A stretch of DNA of 64,000 bases from Mesorhizobium sp. B2-1-1 (GTDB lineage: Bacteria > Pseudomonadota > Alphaproteobacteria > Rhizobiales > Rhizobiaceae). The notes under the pieces were generated by a model. That model did no database searches, had not been told where the DNA came from, and saw only the letters and a list, made by a program, of their open reading frames with translations. The translations under genes were made by a program, and so were the position numbers. Positions 29,113-37,321 of this stretch are shown here, piece after piece. How positions within the stretch are numbered: position 1 is the first letter of the stretch; every line of letters begins with the position of its first letter. The stretch spans positions 992,001 through 1,056,000 of the forward strand of contig NZ_CP083954.1 of assembly GCF_006442975.2 (NCBI RefSeq), read 5' to 3'.

Positions 29113-29141
29113 TAGATAGCAATGTTTTGGCTTTTCGGCAA
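29113..29141 (-). promoter_or_regulatory. Candidate sigma-70 promoter for leuC
   Basis: On the minus strand, TTGCCG (29141-29136) and TATCTA (29118-29113) are separated by exactly 17 bases. It is the best promoter match in the leuC leader; the predicted start point coincides with the ATG of the 41-codon ORF. Confidence 0.45.
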
Positions 29142-29227
29142 TTGGCGGTGGCTGCGCGGGACCTGGGTTCCTCGTCCTCGCGTCCACGCCTCCGGGGGAT
29201 GCGCACCAAGCTTGGCGGACCCGCGGT

Positions 29228-29869
29228 TCAAAGCACCTCGAAGACAAACGTCTTCACCAGCGCATCCGGCTCGGCAATCGCATAGCAGCGGAACCACGGG
29301 CTTTGCTCCATCAGCCGCCATTTTCCCGTCCGTTCCAGCTCGTCGAAGACGGCCTGGAAACCACCGCTCTCGAACACCTGGTCGCGCACGGTGAAGATGG
29401 CGTGGCCGCCTTTCTTCGTGATGCGCACCAGTTCGTGCAGGCCGGAAGCCGGCGCATGGCTGATGGTGAACACGCCGGTCGAGAAGAAGGCGCGGAAATG
29501 GCCGTCGGGCCAGGGCAGCGGGCCGCCCAGCATTGCCTGCTTCAGCTCGCCATAGGCGTTGCGGCTGCCGGCGATCTTCAGCATGTCGTCCGACAGGTCG
29601 AGCCCGGCGATATCGCCGTAGCCCAGCGCCTTCAGCGACGGCCCGGACAGGCCGGTGCCGCAGCCGGCGTCGAGCAGCGGCCCTTCGCCCGCAGGCACGT
29701 GGCGCGCCACCCAGGCGGTGATGAGGAACGGCAGGAGATAGCCGAGCGAGGCGGTCTCGCTGTCATAAGTCGCGGCCCATGCGGCATAGGCCTGCGCCAG
29801 GGTTTCGGGCGTATCGGCCGTATAGACCGAATCCAGCGCAGCATTGGCCTTGTCGACGTTCATGGGCAT
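29228..29869 (-). CDS. Class I SAM-dependent methyltransferase
   Basis: 213 aa. The SAM-binding motif LLDAGCGTGLSGPSLKALGY and the acidic DIAGLDLSDDML follow an N-terminal WAATYDSETASLGY. The rest (LPWPDGHFRAFFSTGVFTIS and HELVRITKKGGHAIFTVRD) is a methyltransferase-11 type fold. The substrate is not predictable; small molecules are usual for this group. GGAGGAGGAG lies just ahead of the ATG at 29869, and a second ATG at 29863 is almost equally well placed. Confidence 0.88.
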   Translation of the reverse strand: MPMNVDKANAALDSVYTADTPETLAQAYAAWAATYDSETASLGYLLPFLITAWVARHVPAGEGPLLDAGCGTGLSGPSLKALGYGDIAGLDLSDDMLKIAGSRNAYGELKQAMLGGPLPWPDGHFRAFFSTGVFTISHAPASGLHELVRITKKGGHAIFTVRDQVFESGGFQAVFDELERTGKWRLMEQSPWFRCYAIAEPDALVKTFVFEVL

Positions 29870-29919
29870 GCTCCTCCTCCAATGCGCAACTGGAGCGTAA
29901 CGCCGTCCTTGCCGAAAGA

Positions 29920-30732
29920 CTATTCCTGATGCTGGCGGCGCAACCGCCGTTCCAGCGCCCGGAGCGCCAAAGACAAGCCGACGGTCAGGATGAGATAGAT
30001 GTAGGCTGTTATCGAATAGGTCTCGAAGAAGCGGAAGGAACCGGCGGCATAGACCTTGCCCATCTGCGTGATGTCGGCGACACCGAGCACCGAGACCAGC
30101 GAGGAATCCTTGACCAGGGCGACGAAGTCATTGCCGAGCGGCGGCAGGATGGTACGGATCGCCTGCGGAAAGACGATGAGCCGGAAACGTTGCGCCCGCG
30201 TGAGCCCGAGCGCCTTGGCCGCTTCGATCTGGCCCTTCTCGACCGCCTGGATGCCGGCCCGGAACACTTCGGAGATGAAGGCGGAATAGCCGATGGTCAG
30301 CGCCATGACGGCGCGCCACAAGAGCGAGACGTCGCGCACCTGCAACTCGCCGAGATAGCCGGTGCTCTGCAGCGGCGCGGTCAGCGCGTTCCAGGCTGCG
30401 ACGAAAGCCGGTGCGCCGGCAAACGCGATCCAGAACAAAAGCACCAGGATCGGTACGCCACGGATGATCTCGACATAGAAACGCGCGATCTGCCGCAGCC
30501 ACTGCGAACCCGACAATCCCATCAGCGCGATGCCGAGGCCGATGATCGAGGCCAGCGCGAAGGCGACAATGGTGACGAAGACGGTGACGCCGATGCCCTT
30601 GGCAACAGTGGCGAAGACCTGGGCATAAAGATCGCTGGCGGCGATGGCGAGCGCGGCGGCCAAGGCAAGGACAAGGGCGGCGGCCAGCCACCAGGGGAAT
30701 TCAGGTTTGACGGAGGATGGTGGGGGGGCCAT
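29920..30732 (-). CDS. Amino-acid ABC transporter permease (His/Glu/Gln/Arg family)
   Basis: 270 aa with five or six membrane helices and the EAA loop EAAKALGLTRAQRFRLIVFP that contacts the ATPase. The HisM/GlnP pattern is strong (YVEIIRGVPILVLLFWIAFA, ISEVFRAGIQAVEKGQIEAA, PPLGNDFVALVKDSSLVSVL). It moves polar amino acids across the inner membrane together with the binding protein at 30993; no ATP-binding subunit gene is adjacent. A palindromic repeat fills the gap between the two. Confidence 0.93.
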   Translation of the reverse strand: MAPPPSSVKPEFPWWLAAALVLALAAALAIAASDLYAQVFATVAKGIGVTVFVTIVAFALASIIGLGIALMGLSGSQWLRQIARFYVEIIRGVPILVLLFWIAFAGAPAFVAAWNALTAPLQSTGYLGELQVRDVSLLWRAVMALTIGYSAFISEVFRAGIQAVEKGQIEAAKALGLTRAQRFRLIVFPQAIRTILPPLGNDFVALVKDSSLVSVLGVADITQMGKVYAAGSFRFFETYSITAYIYLILTVGLSLALRALERRLRRQHQE

Positions 30733-30780
30733 CAGGCGTGGCCGGCGAGGTGCATAGTGCGCAAGGCAGGCGCCAAGGCG

Positions 30781-30934
30781 CCCCCCTCTGTCCTGCCGGA
30801 CATCTCCCCCTCAAGGGGGGAGATCAGATGTCTCATCGGCCTTCGCCAATCTTCATCGATGCTGCATGTGGGACGAAGGCCAAGCTGCCAATCTCCCCCC
30901 TTGAGGGGGAGATGCCCGGCAGGGCAGAGGGGGG
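30781..30934. repeat. RIME-like palindromic intergenic element
   Basis: Outer inverted arms (CCCCCCTCTG at 30781 and CAGAGGGGGG ending at 30934) enclose two hairpins, ATCTCCCCCTCAAGGGGGGAG near 30812 and its mirror near 30890, and an inner pair GGCCTTCG/CGAAGGCC. This is the architecture of rhizobial intergenic mosaic elements. It lies between an ABC binding-protein gene and its permease gene on the minus strand. Confidence 0.85.
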
Positions 30935-30992
30935 CGTTCAAGCGCAAACTCAGCGCGAGTTCCCGCACGCGCACCGCCCGCATCAAGACGAA

Positions 30993-31790
30993 CTACTGCC
31001 CCATCTTGTAATCAAGAAACCATTTCTTGTTCAGCGCATCGAACGTGCCGTCGGTCTTGAGCGCGGCGATCGCGGCGTTGACAGGCTTCACCAGGTCGGA
31101 GCCCTTGGGAAAGATGAAGCCGAAATCCTCGGTGCCCAGCGGGCCGCCGATCAGCTTCAGCTTGCCCTCGGAAGCGTCGACATAGCCCTTGCCCGCAGTG
31201 CCGTCCGTGAGCACCACATCGACGTCGCCAGTCTTCAGCGCCTGCACGGTGGCACCGAACGTCTCGAACAGCTTTATGCGCGGGTTCTGCTCATTGCCGT
31301 CCAGCACGCTGTAGACAGCGGTGTAGAAGGGCGTCGTGCCGGCCTGCGCGCCGATCAGCCCGTCCTTGAAGGCGCCGAAGGTCTTGGCGTCGGTGAAGCG
31401 GCTCTCGTCGCCGCGCACCAACATGAACTGTTCCGAGCGCATATAGGGGTCAGAGAAATCCACCTTCTGCTTGCGGTCGTCCTTGATGGTGATGCCGGTC
31501 ATGCCGATGTTGTACTGGTTGTCGGAAACCGCCTGGATCATCGCGTCCCAGGACGTGTTCTGGTACTCGACGGTGAAATTCAGCCGCTTGGCGATCTCGT
31601 TCATCGCGTCATATTCCCAGCCGATCTGTTTTCCGGTCTTGGCATCGATGAACTGTAGCGGCGGATAGGCGTTTTCCGTCACCACCACCACTTTCTTGCC
31701 GCCGAGATCGGGCAGCGCCTGGGCGAAGGCGGCAACGGGCGCAAGCATGACGGCAAGCAGGCCGGCCAGCAGCAGTTTCGATTTTGTCAT
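30993..31790 (-). CDS. Polar amino-acid ABC transporter substrate-binding protein
   Basis: 265 aa. A signal peptide (KLLLAGLLAVMLAPVAAFA) is followed by a family 3 periplasmic binding fold: VVVTENAYPPLQFIDAKTGK, WEYDAMNEIAKRLNF, YNIGMTGITIKDDRKQKVDF and the Arg/Asp ligand region SDPYMRSEQFMLV. GGGGAG precedes the ATG at 31790; the frame continues upstream without a leader. It is the first gene of the pair with the permease. Confidence 0.94.
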   Translation of the reverse strand: MTKSKLLLAGLLAVMLAPVAAFAQALPDLGGKKVVVVTENAYPPLQFIDAKTGKQIGWEYDAMNEIAKRLNFTVEYQNTSWDAMIQAVSDNQYNIGMTGITIKDDRKQKVDFSDPYMRSEQFMLVRGDESRFTDAKTFGAFKDGLIGAQAGTTPFYTAVYSVLDGNEQNPRIKLFETFGATVQALKTGDVDVVLTDGTAGKGYVDASEGKLKLIGGPLGTEDFGFIFPKGSDLVKPVNAAIAALKTDGTFDALNKKWFLDYKMGQ

Positions 31791-31968
31791 GACACACTCC
31801 CCGGAAGTGAAAGCGCCCGGACACGGGCCGGGCTTGCAAAGGAAATCCGGCGCCGACTTTAGCTCTCCGCAAGCGCCATGCAAGACGCTCCGCTGCGCCA
31901 CGGCCGGCGAAAAACGCAAATAGATACTTTCGGCCGGGATTTTGGGGAACGATCCTTGCCGTGGCCGA

Positions 31969-32478
31969 TCAGCCGCGCTGCGGCGCTCCGGCATCGGCCT
32001 CGCGCAGCCCGGCGACGAAGCGGGTCAGCGTGCCGTGCAGCGACTTCAACTCGGCTGGGTCGAGCGGCAGGCTGCAGAGCATGGCGGCGGGGATGTCCCT
32101 GGCGCGCTCGCGCAAGGCTTGGCCCTTGACTGTCGGCTCGACCAGCACGCGGCGCTCGTCGGCAGGATCGCGCCGGCGCGTAACCAGGCCGCCGGCCTCG
32201 AGCCGCTTGAGCAGCGGCGTCAGCGTCGCCGAATCGAGGCCCAGCGCCTCGCCGAGCTCGCCCACCGTGCTCGGCGCGCGCTCCCACAGCGCCAGCATGG
32301 CCAGATATTGCGGATAGGTCAGGCCAAGCGGATCGAGCAACGGCCGGTAGAGCTTCGTCATCAATCCGCTCGCCGAATAGAGCGCGAAGCAGAGCTGGTC
32401 GCTGAGCCTTGGGACCGCGCTTGTCCCGGCGTCACCCGCCGGGACCTGGTTGGCCGTGTCTTTGGTTTTCGCCGTCAT
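31969..32478 (-). CDS. ohrR: MarR-family organic-peroxide regulator OhrR
   Basis: 169 aa. A winged helix core (LTYPQYLAMLALWERAPSTV, ALGLDSATLTPLLKRLEAGG, RRRDPADERRVLVEPT) carries the reactive cysteine of OhrR at residue 30 (SDQLCFALYSASG). In its reduced state OhrR represses ohr; peroxide oxidation releases DNA. The start overlaps the ohr stop (ATGA), so both genes share one transcript and the regulator also controls itself. Confidence 0.93.
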   Translation of the reverse strand: MTAKTKDTANQVPAGDAGTSAVPRLSDQLCFALYSASGLMTKLYRPLLDPLGLTYPQYLAMLALWERAPSTVGELGEALGLDSATLTPLLKRLEAGGLVTRRRDPADERRVLVEPTVKGQALRERARDIPAAMLCSLPLDPAELKSLHGTLTRFVAGLREADAGAPQRG

Positions 32479-32894
32479 GTCGCCTTTGCCGAAATCGCCA
32501 CCTCGATATTGCCCCTGGTTGCGTTGGAGTAGGGGCAGATCTGGTGCGCTGCCGATACAAGCGCTTCGGCGGCCGCCTGATCAAGACCTTTCGTCTCGGC
32601 CGCCAGGGAAACGCCGAGCAGGAAACCGCCCTGACCGTTGGGATGGAGGCTGACAGTGGCCGTCACCGAGGCATCGCGCAGCGGCAGTTTCTGCTTGCCG
32701 GCGAGAAACCGCATGGCGCTTTCGAAGCAAGCGGCATAGCCGGCGGCGAAAAGCTGTTCGGGATTGGTGGCGCCACCCTTGCCGCCAAGCTCCTTCGGCA
32801 TTGCGAGGTCGACGCTGAGCAGGCCGTCATTGGTCTGGACGTGGCCGGCGCGGCCGCCGACGGCACGAGCCTGGGTCGAATAGAGTGCGGGCAT
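32475..32894 (-). CDS. ohr: Organic hydroperoxide resistance protein Ohr
   Basis: 139 aa. The catalytic cysteines are Cys56 (AAGYAACFESAMRF) and Cys120 (HQICPYSNATRGN), with GGRAGHVQTNDGLLSVDLAM as the Ohr-subtype N-terminus. It reduces fatty-acid and other organic hydroperoxides using lipoylated proteins. An operator-like palindrome lies just upstream, and ohrR follows with overlap. Confidence 0.96.
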   Translation of the reverse strand: MPALYSTQARAVGGRAGHVQTNDGLLSVDLAMPKELGGKGGATNPEQLFAAGYAACFESAMRFLAGKQKLPLRDASVTATVSLHPNGQGGFLLGVSLAAETKGLDQAAAEALVSAAHQICPYSNATRGNIEVAISAKAT

Positions 32895-32908
32895 ATCAAG
32901 TCTCCAAA

Positions 32909-32954
32909 ATTAATTCGTACACGATTAATTAGTATACCGTATTATAGGAGTCAA
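32909..32954 (-). promoter_or_regulatory. ohr promoter and OhrR operator
   Basis: The palindrome ATTAAT-TCGTACACG-ATTAAT (32909-32929) lies 15 bases before the ohr start and resembles AT-rich OhrR boxes centred on GTAC. A -35 TTGACT (32954-32949) and -10 TAATTA (32931-32926) are 17 bases apart and the -10 falls inside the palindrome, so binding would block transcription. Confidence 0.65.
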
Positions 32955-33000
32955 TCCCGCTTTGGAAGCCCGCATGTGGCAAAGGGCGGGCTCCGAAACG

Positions 33001-33030
33001 AAAAAAAGGCGGCCGAAGCCGCCTTTTTCA
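33001..33030 (-). terminator. Rho-independent terminator after rplS
   Basis: The stem AAGGCGGC-ttc-GGCCGCCTT is flanked by A/T runs on both sides (seven A on the plus strand, giving T's on the minus strand), 20 bases after the rplS stop. It can act in both directions. Confidence 0.9.
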
Positions 33031-33049
33031 GAAGTCTCTGTCGAAAGCC

Positions 33050-33589
33050 TTATTCGGCGGCAGCGGCTTCCGCAGCCTTGGCGGCTTCGTCGGCGGCCTT
33101 CTTCTCGGCGGCTTCCTTGGCGGCTGTCTCGGCGGCCAGCGCCTGCGCGGCGGCAACCTTCTCGGCCTCGATGCGCGCCTTCTCGGCGTTCAGCGCATCG
33201 CGCTCCTCATCATTGAGCTTGCGGGCGCGCACGCCGGTGTTCTCCGAAATACGGGCCGACTTGCCGCGACGGTCGCGCAGGTAATAGAGCTTGGCACGAC
33301 GCACCTTGCCGCGACGCACGATCTCGACGCCTTCGACCATTGGCGAAAACACCGGGAAGACGCGCTCGACGCCTTCGCCGTAGGAGATCTTGCGGACAGT
33401 GAAATTTTCCTGGAAGCCCGAACCGGCGCGGGCGATGACGACGCCTTCATAGGCCTGGACGCGGGTGCGGGTGCCTTCGGTCACGCGGACCTGGACGCGC
33501 ACGGTGTCGCCGGGCTGGAATTCGGGAAGCTTGCGCTTGGCTTCGATCTTGGCGGCCTGTTCGGCCTCGAGCTGACGGATGAGATCCAT
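33050..33589 (-). CDS. rplS: 50S ribosomal protein L19
   Basis: 179 aa, longer than the usual 115-130. The core ([74 protein letters not shown]) is standard and lies at the 30S-50S interface. An Ala/Glu/Lys-rich tail of about 55 residues after [11 protein letters not shown] is predicted helical; such tails occur in Rhizobiales L19. A TSUP gene on the other strand separates it from trmD-rimM. Confidence 0.97.
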   Translation of the reverse strand: MDLIRQLEAEQAAKIEAKRKLPEFQPGDTVRVQVRVTEGTRTRVQAYEGVVIARAGSGFQENFTVRKISYGEGVERVFPVFSPMVEGVEIVRRGKVRRAKLYYLRDRRGKSARISENTGVRARKLNDEERDALNAEKARIEAEKVAAAQALAAETAAKEAAEKKAADEAAKAAEAAAAE

Positions 33590-33894
33590 CTTAATAATCC
33601 ACTTCTTGTTCTTCCGACAGTCAGAGCGCCCGGCGCTCGCCTTGCAGTTCCAATGACCGCTCGGCTATGCCCTTTGTTCGAAAACATCGGGCAGGGGCGA
33701 CTACACCGCCATTGTTGACGGGTCCGGCAGATTTCTCCCGGTTCGGCGGGCACATACAGCTATTTCGACGCTTTGTCACGTCTTGGCCGCGTCTTTTTTG
33801 CTCGCGTGCACCATCGTATCTGTCCACTGCCGGGTTGCAAGGGCCCTTCAAGCTGCCTAAGGCGAGGCAACCATAGTTCTCGGGCGGCATCCTC
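33590..33894. other. 305-base gap between rplS and the TSUP gene
   Basis: This divergent gap must hold the promoters of rplS and of the transporter gene. I see no clear hairpin, RNA gene or open frame; the rplS leader side is AT-richer near 33590-33612. Nothing else to report. Confidence 0.35.
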
Positions 33895-34647
33895 ATGTCC
33901 TTTTTCGACGCGGTCCTGCTATTCATGGCGGGTTTTCTTTCCGGCGCCGCCAATGCGGTCGCGGGCGGCGGCACCTTCATCACGTTCGGTGCCATGACCT
34001 TGGTCGGCCTGCCGCCGATCGTCGCCAACGCGACCTCCTCGGTGACGCAATTTCCCGGCTACATCACCTCGACGCTGGCCTACGGGGACGACATCCGCCA
34101 TTTCTGGCGTGGCGCCCTGCTGCTCTGCCTGATATCGGCGCTCGGCGCACTGGCCGGCGCGCTTATCCTGCTGGCGCTGGACAATCCGTCATTTCGCGTC
34201 CTGGTGCCGTGGCTGCTGCTGGCCGCGACGGCGCTGTTCGCCGCCGGGCCGTGGCTGAAGCCCGCACCCAAGCCGGGGCATGAGGCTTCTGTGGGCTCGT
34301 TGGCCGGCTCGCTGGCGCAGTTCGTCACCGCCATCTATGGCGGCTTCTTCGGGGCCGGCATGGGCGTGATGATGCTGGCGACGCTCGGCCTGACCCAGGC
34401 CGGCGACTACCACCGCCTGAACGCGCTGAAAAACATGCTGGCCATGGTCATCGCAGCGGTCGCCATCATCGTCTTCGTCTCGGGTGGCGTCGTCGCCTGG
34501 CCGCAAGCGATCGTCATGATCCCCGGCGGCGCGTTGGGCGGCTATGCCGGCGTGTGGATCGCCAAGCGCGTGCCGCAGAACGTGGTGCGTGGCTTCGTCG
34601 TCGCGGTCGGGCTGTTCCTGGCTTTCTACTATTTCGCCAAGGGCTGA
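33895..34647 (+). CDS. TSUP-family membrane transporter (TauE/SafE)
   Basis: 250 aa with seven or eight membrane helices, typical of TSUP permeases. The signature [18 protein letters not shown] and the second repeat [20 protein letters not shown] are the two halves of the family motif. It probably exports sulfite, sulfoacetate or another organic anion; the substrate is not predictable. It lies between rplS and trmD on the opposite strand, its last 19 bases overlapping the trmD end. Confidence 0.9.
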   Translation: MSFFDAVLLFMAGFLSGAANAVAGGGTFITFGAMTLVGLPPIVANATSSVTQFPGYITSTLAYGDDIRHFWRGALLLCLISALGALAGALILLALDNPSFRVLVPWLLLAATALFAAGPWLKPAPKPGHEASVGSLAGSLAQFVTAIYGGFFGAGMGVMMLATLGLTQAGDYHRLNALKNMLAMVIAAVAIIVFVSGGVVAWPQAIVMIPGGALGGYAGVWIAKRVPQNVVRGFVVAVGLFLAFYYFAKG

Positions 34648-35330
34648 GGAGAGCCGAGCAAGTCCGGCCGCCGTTCTCGAGTCAGCTTCTCCGACTGTGC
34701 CCGCCGCCACGCCGCGATCTTGCCGTGGTTGCCCGAGGTCAGCACCTCGGGAATGGGCCGGCCCTCGAAATCCTGCGGCCGCGTGTAATGCGGGTGTTCG
34801 AGCAGGCCGTTTTCAAAGCTCTCTTCTTCACCCGACACGGCATTGCCCATGACGCCGGGCAGCAGCCGCACGACCGCGTCGAGCAGCACAAGCGCCGCCG
34901 GCTCGCCACCGGACAGAATGAAGTCTCCGACCGAGACTTCCTCCAATCCTCGCGCGTCGATCACCCGCTGGTCGATGCCTTCGAAGCGGCCGCACAGGAT
35001 GACGGCGCCCGGCCCGGCGGCCAGTTCGCGCACGCGCGCCTGCGTCAGCGGCTTTCCACGCGGGCTCATCAGCAGCCGTGGCCGCAAATCGCCTTCGGGC
35101 GAGGCATGGTCGATCGCCCTGGCCAAGACATCGGCGCGCATCACCATGCCGGCGCCGCCGCCGGCCGGCGTGTCGTCGACAGTGCGGTGGCGATCGGTTG
35201 CAAAGTCGCGGATCTGGATTGCTTGCAGCGACCATGTACCCGCCTCCAGCGCCCGCCCGGCCAGCGACAGGCCAAGCAGACCCGGAAACATTTCCGGGTA
35301 GAGCGTAAGCACGGAGGCGGAGAAGCTCAC
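34629..35330 (-). CDS. trmD: tRNA (guanine-N1)-methyltransferase
   Basis: 233 aa. TrmD methylates G37 of tRNAs that read CNN, preventing frameshifts. SPOUT trefoil motifs are present: [52 protein letters not shown], and [21 protein letters not shown]. It starts four bases before the rimM stop, so the two are coupled. Confidence 0.97.
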   Translation of the reverse strand: MSFSASVLTLYPEMFPGLLGLSLAGRALEAGTWSLQAIQIRDFATDRHRTVDDTPAGGGAGMVMRADVLARAIDHASPEGDLRPRLLMSPRGKPLTQARVRELAAGPGAVILCGRFEGIDQRVIDARGLEEVSVGDFILSGGEPAALVLLDAVVRLLPGVMGNAVSGEEESFENGLLEHPHYTRPQDFEGRPIPEVLTSGNHGKIAAWRRAQSEKLTRERRPDLLGSPQPLAK

Positions 35331-35926
35331 CGGTTGCCCCCGGCGTCCCTCGGGCCGCGCGGCCTGCCCTTCGGGTCGAAGCCTTCCTCGCGCGGCGCTT
35401 CGCCGTCCTCGTCCTCGACCAGTCCGGCCGCCGCCTGGTTGACGCGCACAAAACCCTCGGCGATGGACACTTCGGGCACAGCGGCCTGCGTGAACGGGAT
35501 CAACACGCCCTTGCGTCCGGCCAGCGTCACATCGAGGATGTCGCCGCCGCCGAAATTGTGCACGGCGACGACCTTACCAAGGACGGCTCCCGTATCGTCC
35601 CGAACCTCCAGACCGATCAGGTCGGCATGATAGAATTCGTCCTCCTCGCCGTCATCGGGCAGCATGGAGCGATCGACGAACAGCTCCGTGCCGGCCAGCG
35701 CCTCGGCCGCGTTGCGGTCACTGACACCCTTGAAGCGCACCACGACCACGGTGTTGGCGGGCCTTATGTCCATGATCTGGAAGGCGCGGCCGTCCCTTGC
35801 GTAAAGCGGCCCGTAATCGGCGAGCGCCAGCGGATCGCCGGTAAAGGTTTTGACGCGCAATTCGCCCTTGATGCCGTGAGCGGCGCCGATCACGGCCATC
35901 TGGACAGGGTTCTGGGGCTTGCTCAT
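35327..35926 (-). CDS. rimM: Ribosome maturation factor RimM
   Basis: 199 aa. The RimM N-domain ([20 protein letters not shown]) and PRC barrel ([32 protein letters not shown]) are intact; the final 30 residues are a low-complexity Gly/Pro/Arg tail ([17 protein letters not shown]). It helps 16S rRNA maturation. rpsP and ffh, often upstream in related genomes, are absent here. Confidence 0.95.
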   Translation of the reverse strand: MSKPQNPVQMAVIGAAHGIKGELRVKTFTGDPLALADYGPLYARDGRAFQIMDIRPANTVVVVRFKGVSDRNAAEALAGTELFVDRSMLPDDGEEDEFYHADLIGLEVRDDTGAVLGKVVAVHNFGGGDILDVTLAGRKGVLIPFTQAAVPEVSIAEGFVRVNQAAAGLVEDEDGEAPREEGFDPKGRPRGPRDAGGNR

Positions 35927-35943
35927 GGCGCGCTTTTACCTTC

Positions 35944-35995
35944 GTCATCCACGGGCGGAGCAGGCGCGAAGCGACTGCGCAGACCCGAGGACCCA
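35944..35995. repeat. Palindromic intergenic repeat (CGGAGC type)
   Basis: TCCACGGG at the left and CCCGAGGA at the right form imperfect inverted arms around CGGAGCAGGCGCGAAGCG. The sequence resembles, inverted, the repeat at 51569-51620. It lies upstream of rimM in the gap before xerC. Confidence 0.6.
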
Positions 35996-36184
35996 TTCGT
36001 TACGGTGATCAAACCCACGGCAGTTCAGAAAGGCTCACGGGTTTCGTTCCTGCAACTCTCTATTTGCGGATACCCCGTTTGGCCAATCACCACGGTTTTG
36101 ACTTGCCGCCGGTCGACTCCTAGCCCCACCGGATTGTCATTTCAATGACGCCTCTTCACCGCTTCCTAACCCGGCTGCCGGAAA

Positions 36185-37147
36185 ATGACGGCGAACCGGA
36201 ACGACGCCATGCAGGAATTCCTTATCCCGGCAAAGCCCGACCTCCAGGCGGCGCGCGAAAGCTGGCTCAAGATGCTCGCGCGAGAACGTCGGCTGTCGCC
36301 CGAGACGGTGGAAGCCTACGAGCGCGACACCAGGCAGTTCCTGCATTTCCTGACGGGTCATAATGGCGGCCCGCCCGGCATAGCCGACATCGCCGATCTG
36401 CGCCCGGCCGACCTGCGCGGCTTTCTCGCCGCGCGCCGCAATGAAGGCGCAGGCGCCCGCACGCTCGGCCGGGGGCTGGCCGGCATTCGCTCACTCTTGC
36501 GCTTTCTGGAACGGCGTGGTCTCGCCAACGCAGCGGGCGCGGCGGCCCTGCGCGCGCCTCGCCAACCAAAGTCACTGCCGAAACCGCTGACGGCCAGTGA
36601 CGCAAAACATGTCGTTTCCGTCGAGGGTCAATTGGCGGAGGAACCCTGGATCGCCGCCCGCAACGCCGCCGTGCTGACGCTGCTCTACGGCTCGGGCCTG
36701 CGCATTTCCGAGGCGCTCGGCCTTGCCGGCGCCGAACTGGCGTCGGAGGCCGACACGGTGCTGCGCGTCACCGGCAAGGGCGGCAAGACGCGGCTGGTGC
36801 CGGTGCTGCCGGTGGCGCTCAGGGCGGTTGCCGAATACCGCCGGCTGTGCCCCTACCATCTCGACCCCAAGGGCCGGTTGTTTCGCGGCGCGCGCGGCGG
36901 CCCGCTCAACCCGGCCATCGTCCAGCGCGAGATGGCCAAGCTGCGCTCGGCGCTCAACCTGCCGGACACCGCAACGCCGCACGCCTTGCGCCATTCCTTC
37001 GCCACGCATCTGCTCGGCCGCGGCGGCGACCTGCGCACCATCCAGGAACTGCTCGGCCATGCCAGCCTGTCGACCACGCAGATCTACACCGGCGTCGATA
37101 CGTCGAGGCTGTTGGAGATCTATGAATCGGCTCACCCGAGGGCGTGA
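36185..37147 (+). CDS. xerC: Site-specific tyrosine recombinase XerC
   Basis: 320 aa. The N-terminal SAM-like domain (WLKMLARERRLSPETVEAYE) is followed by the catalytic domain with Arg in LLYGSGLRISEALGL, Lys in VTGKGGKTRLVPV, His-x-x-Arg in TPHALRHSFATHLLGRGGD, His in LGHASLSTTQIY and the nucleophilic Tyr in QIYTGVD. It resolves chromosome dimers at dif with XerD, under FtsK control. The divergent partner rimM lies 258 bases away. Confidence 0.93.
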   Translation: MTANRNDAMQEFLIPAKPDLQAARESWLKMLARERRLSPETVEAYERDTRQFLHFLTGHNGGPPGIADIADLRPADLRGFLAARRNEGAGARTLGRGLAGIRSLLRFLERRGLANAAGAAALRAPRQPKSLPKPLTASDAKHVVSVEGQLAEEPWIAARNAAVLTLLYGSGLRISEALGLAGAELASEADTVLRVTGKGGKTRLVPVLPVALRAVAEYRRLCPYHLDPKGRLFRGARGGPLNPAIVQREMAKLRSALNLPDTATPHALRHSFATHLLGRGGDLRTIQELLGHASLSTTQIYTGVDTSRLLEIYESAHPRA

Positions 37148-37321
37148 AGTATTGGGGTTGCGCGAGGCTTCCGGACTTCGCCACGGGATGATGAGGGGTG
37201 GGCGGCTCAACCAACCGCAAGCCGTTCAGTAATTCGAGCGATAGTCAAAACTGATTGAACCGAAGACAATTTCGTTCTCCGGGTTAACCGTTTTGCCGTT
37301 TTTCCAGCTTAGGAAAGGACC

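Larger units (their letters stand above)
28914..29227. other. 314-base gap upstream of leuC
   Basis: The minus strand holds a candidate promoter (29113-29141) and a short ORF (28980-29105) before leuC. No leucine-codon run typical of a leader peptide attenuator is seen, and no terminator hairpin is obvious in the leader. Confidence 0.45.

Noticed and set aside
28910..29209. 99-codon frame overlapping the leuC start
   Set aside because: Arg/Ser/Pro-rich composition and out-of-phase overlap with leuC; the 41-codon ORF in another frame is slightly more plausible.
36185..37147. Integrase of a mobile element
   Set aside because: Length and all motifs fit housekeeping XerC; no attachment repeats or other mobile genes lie near.
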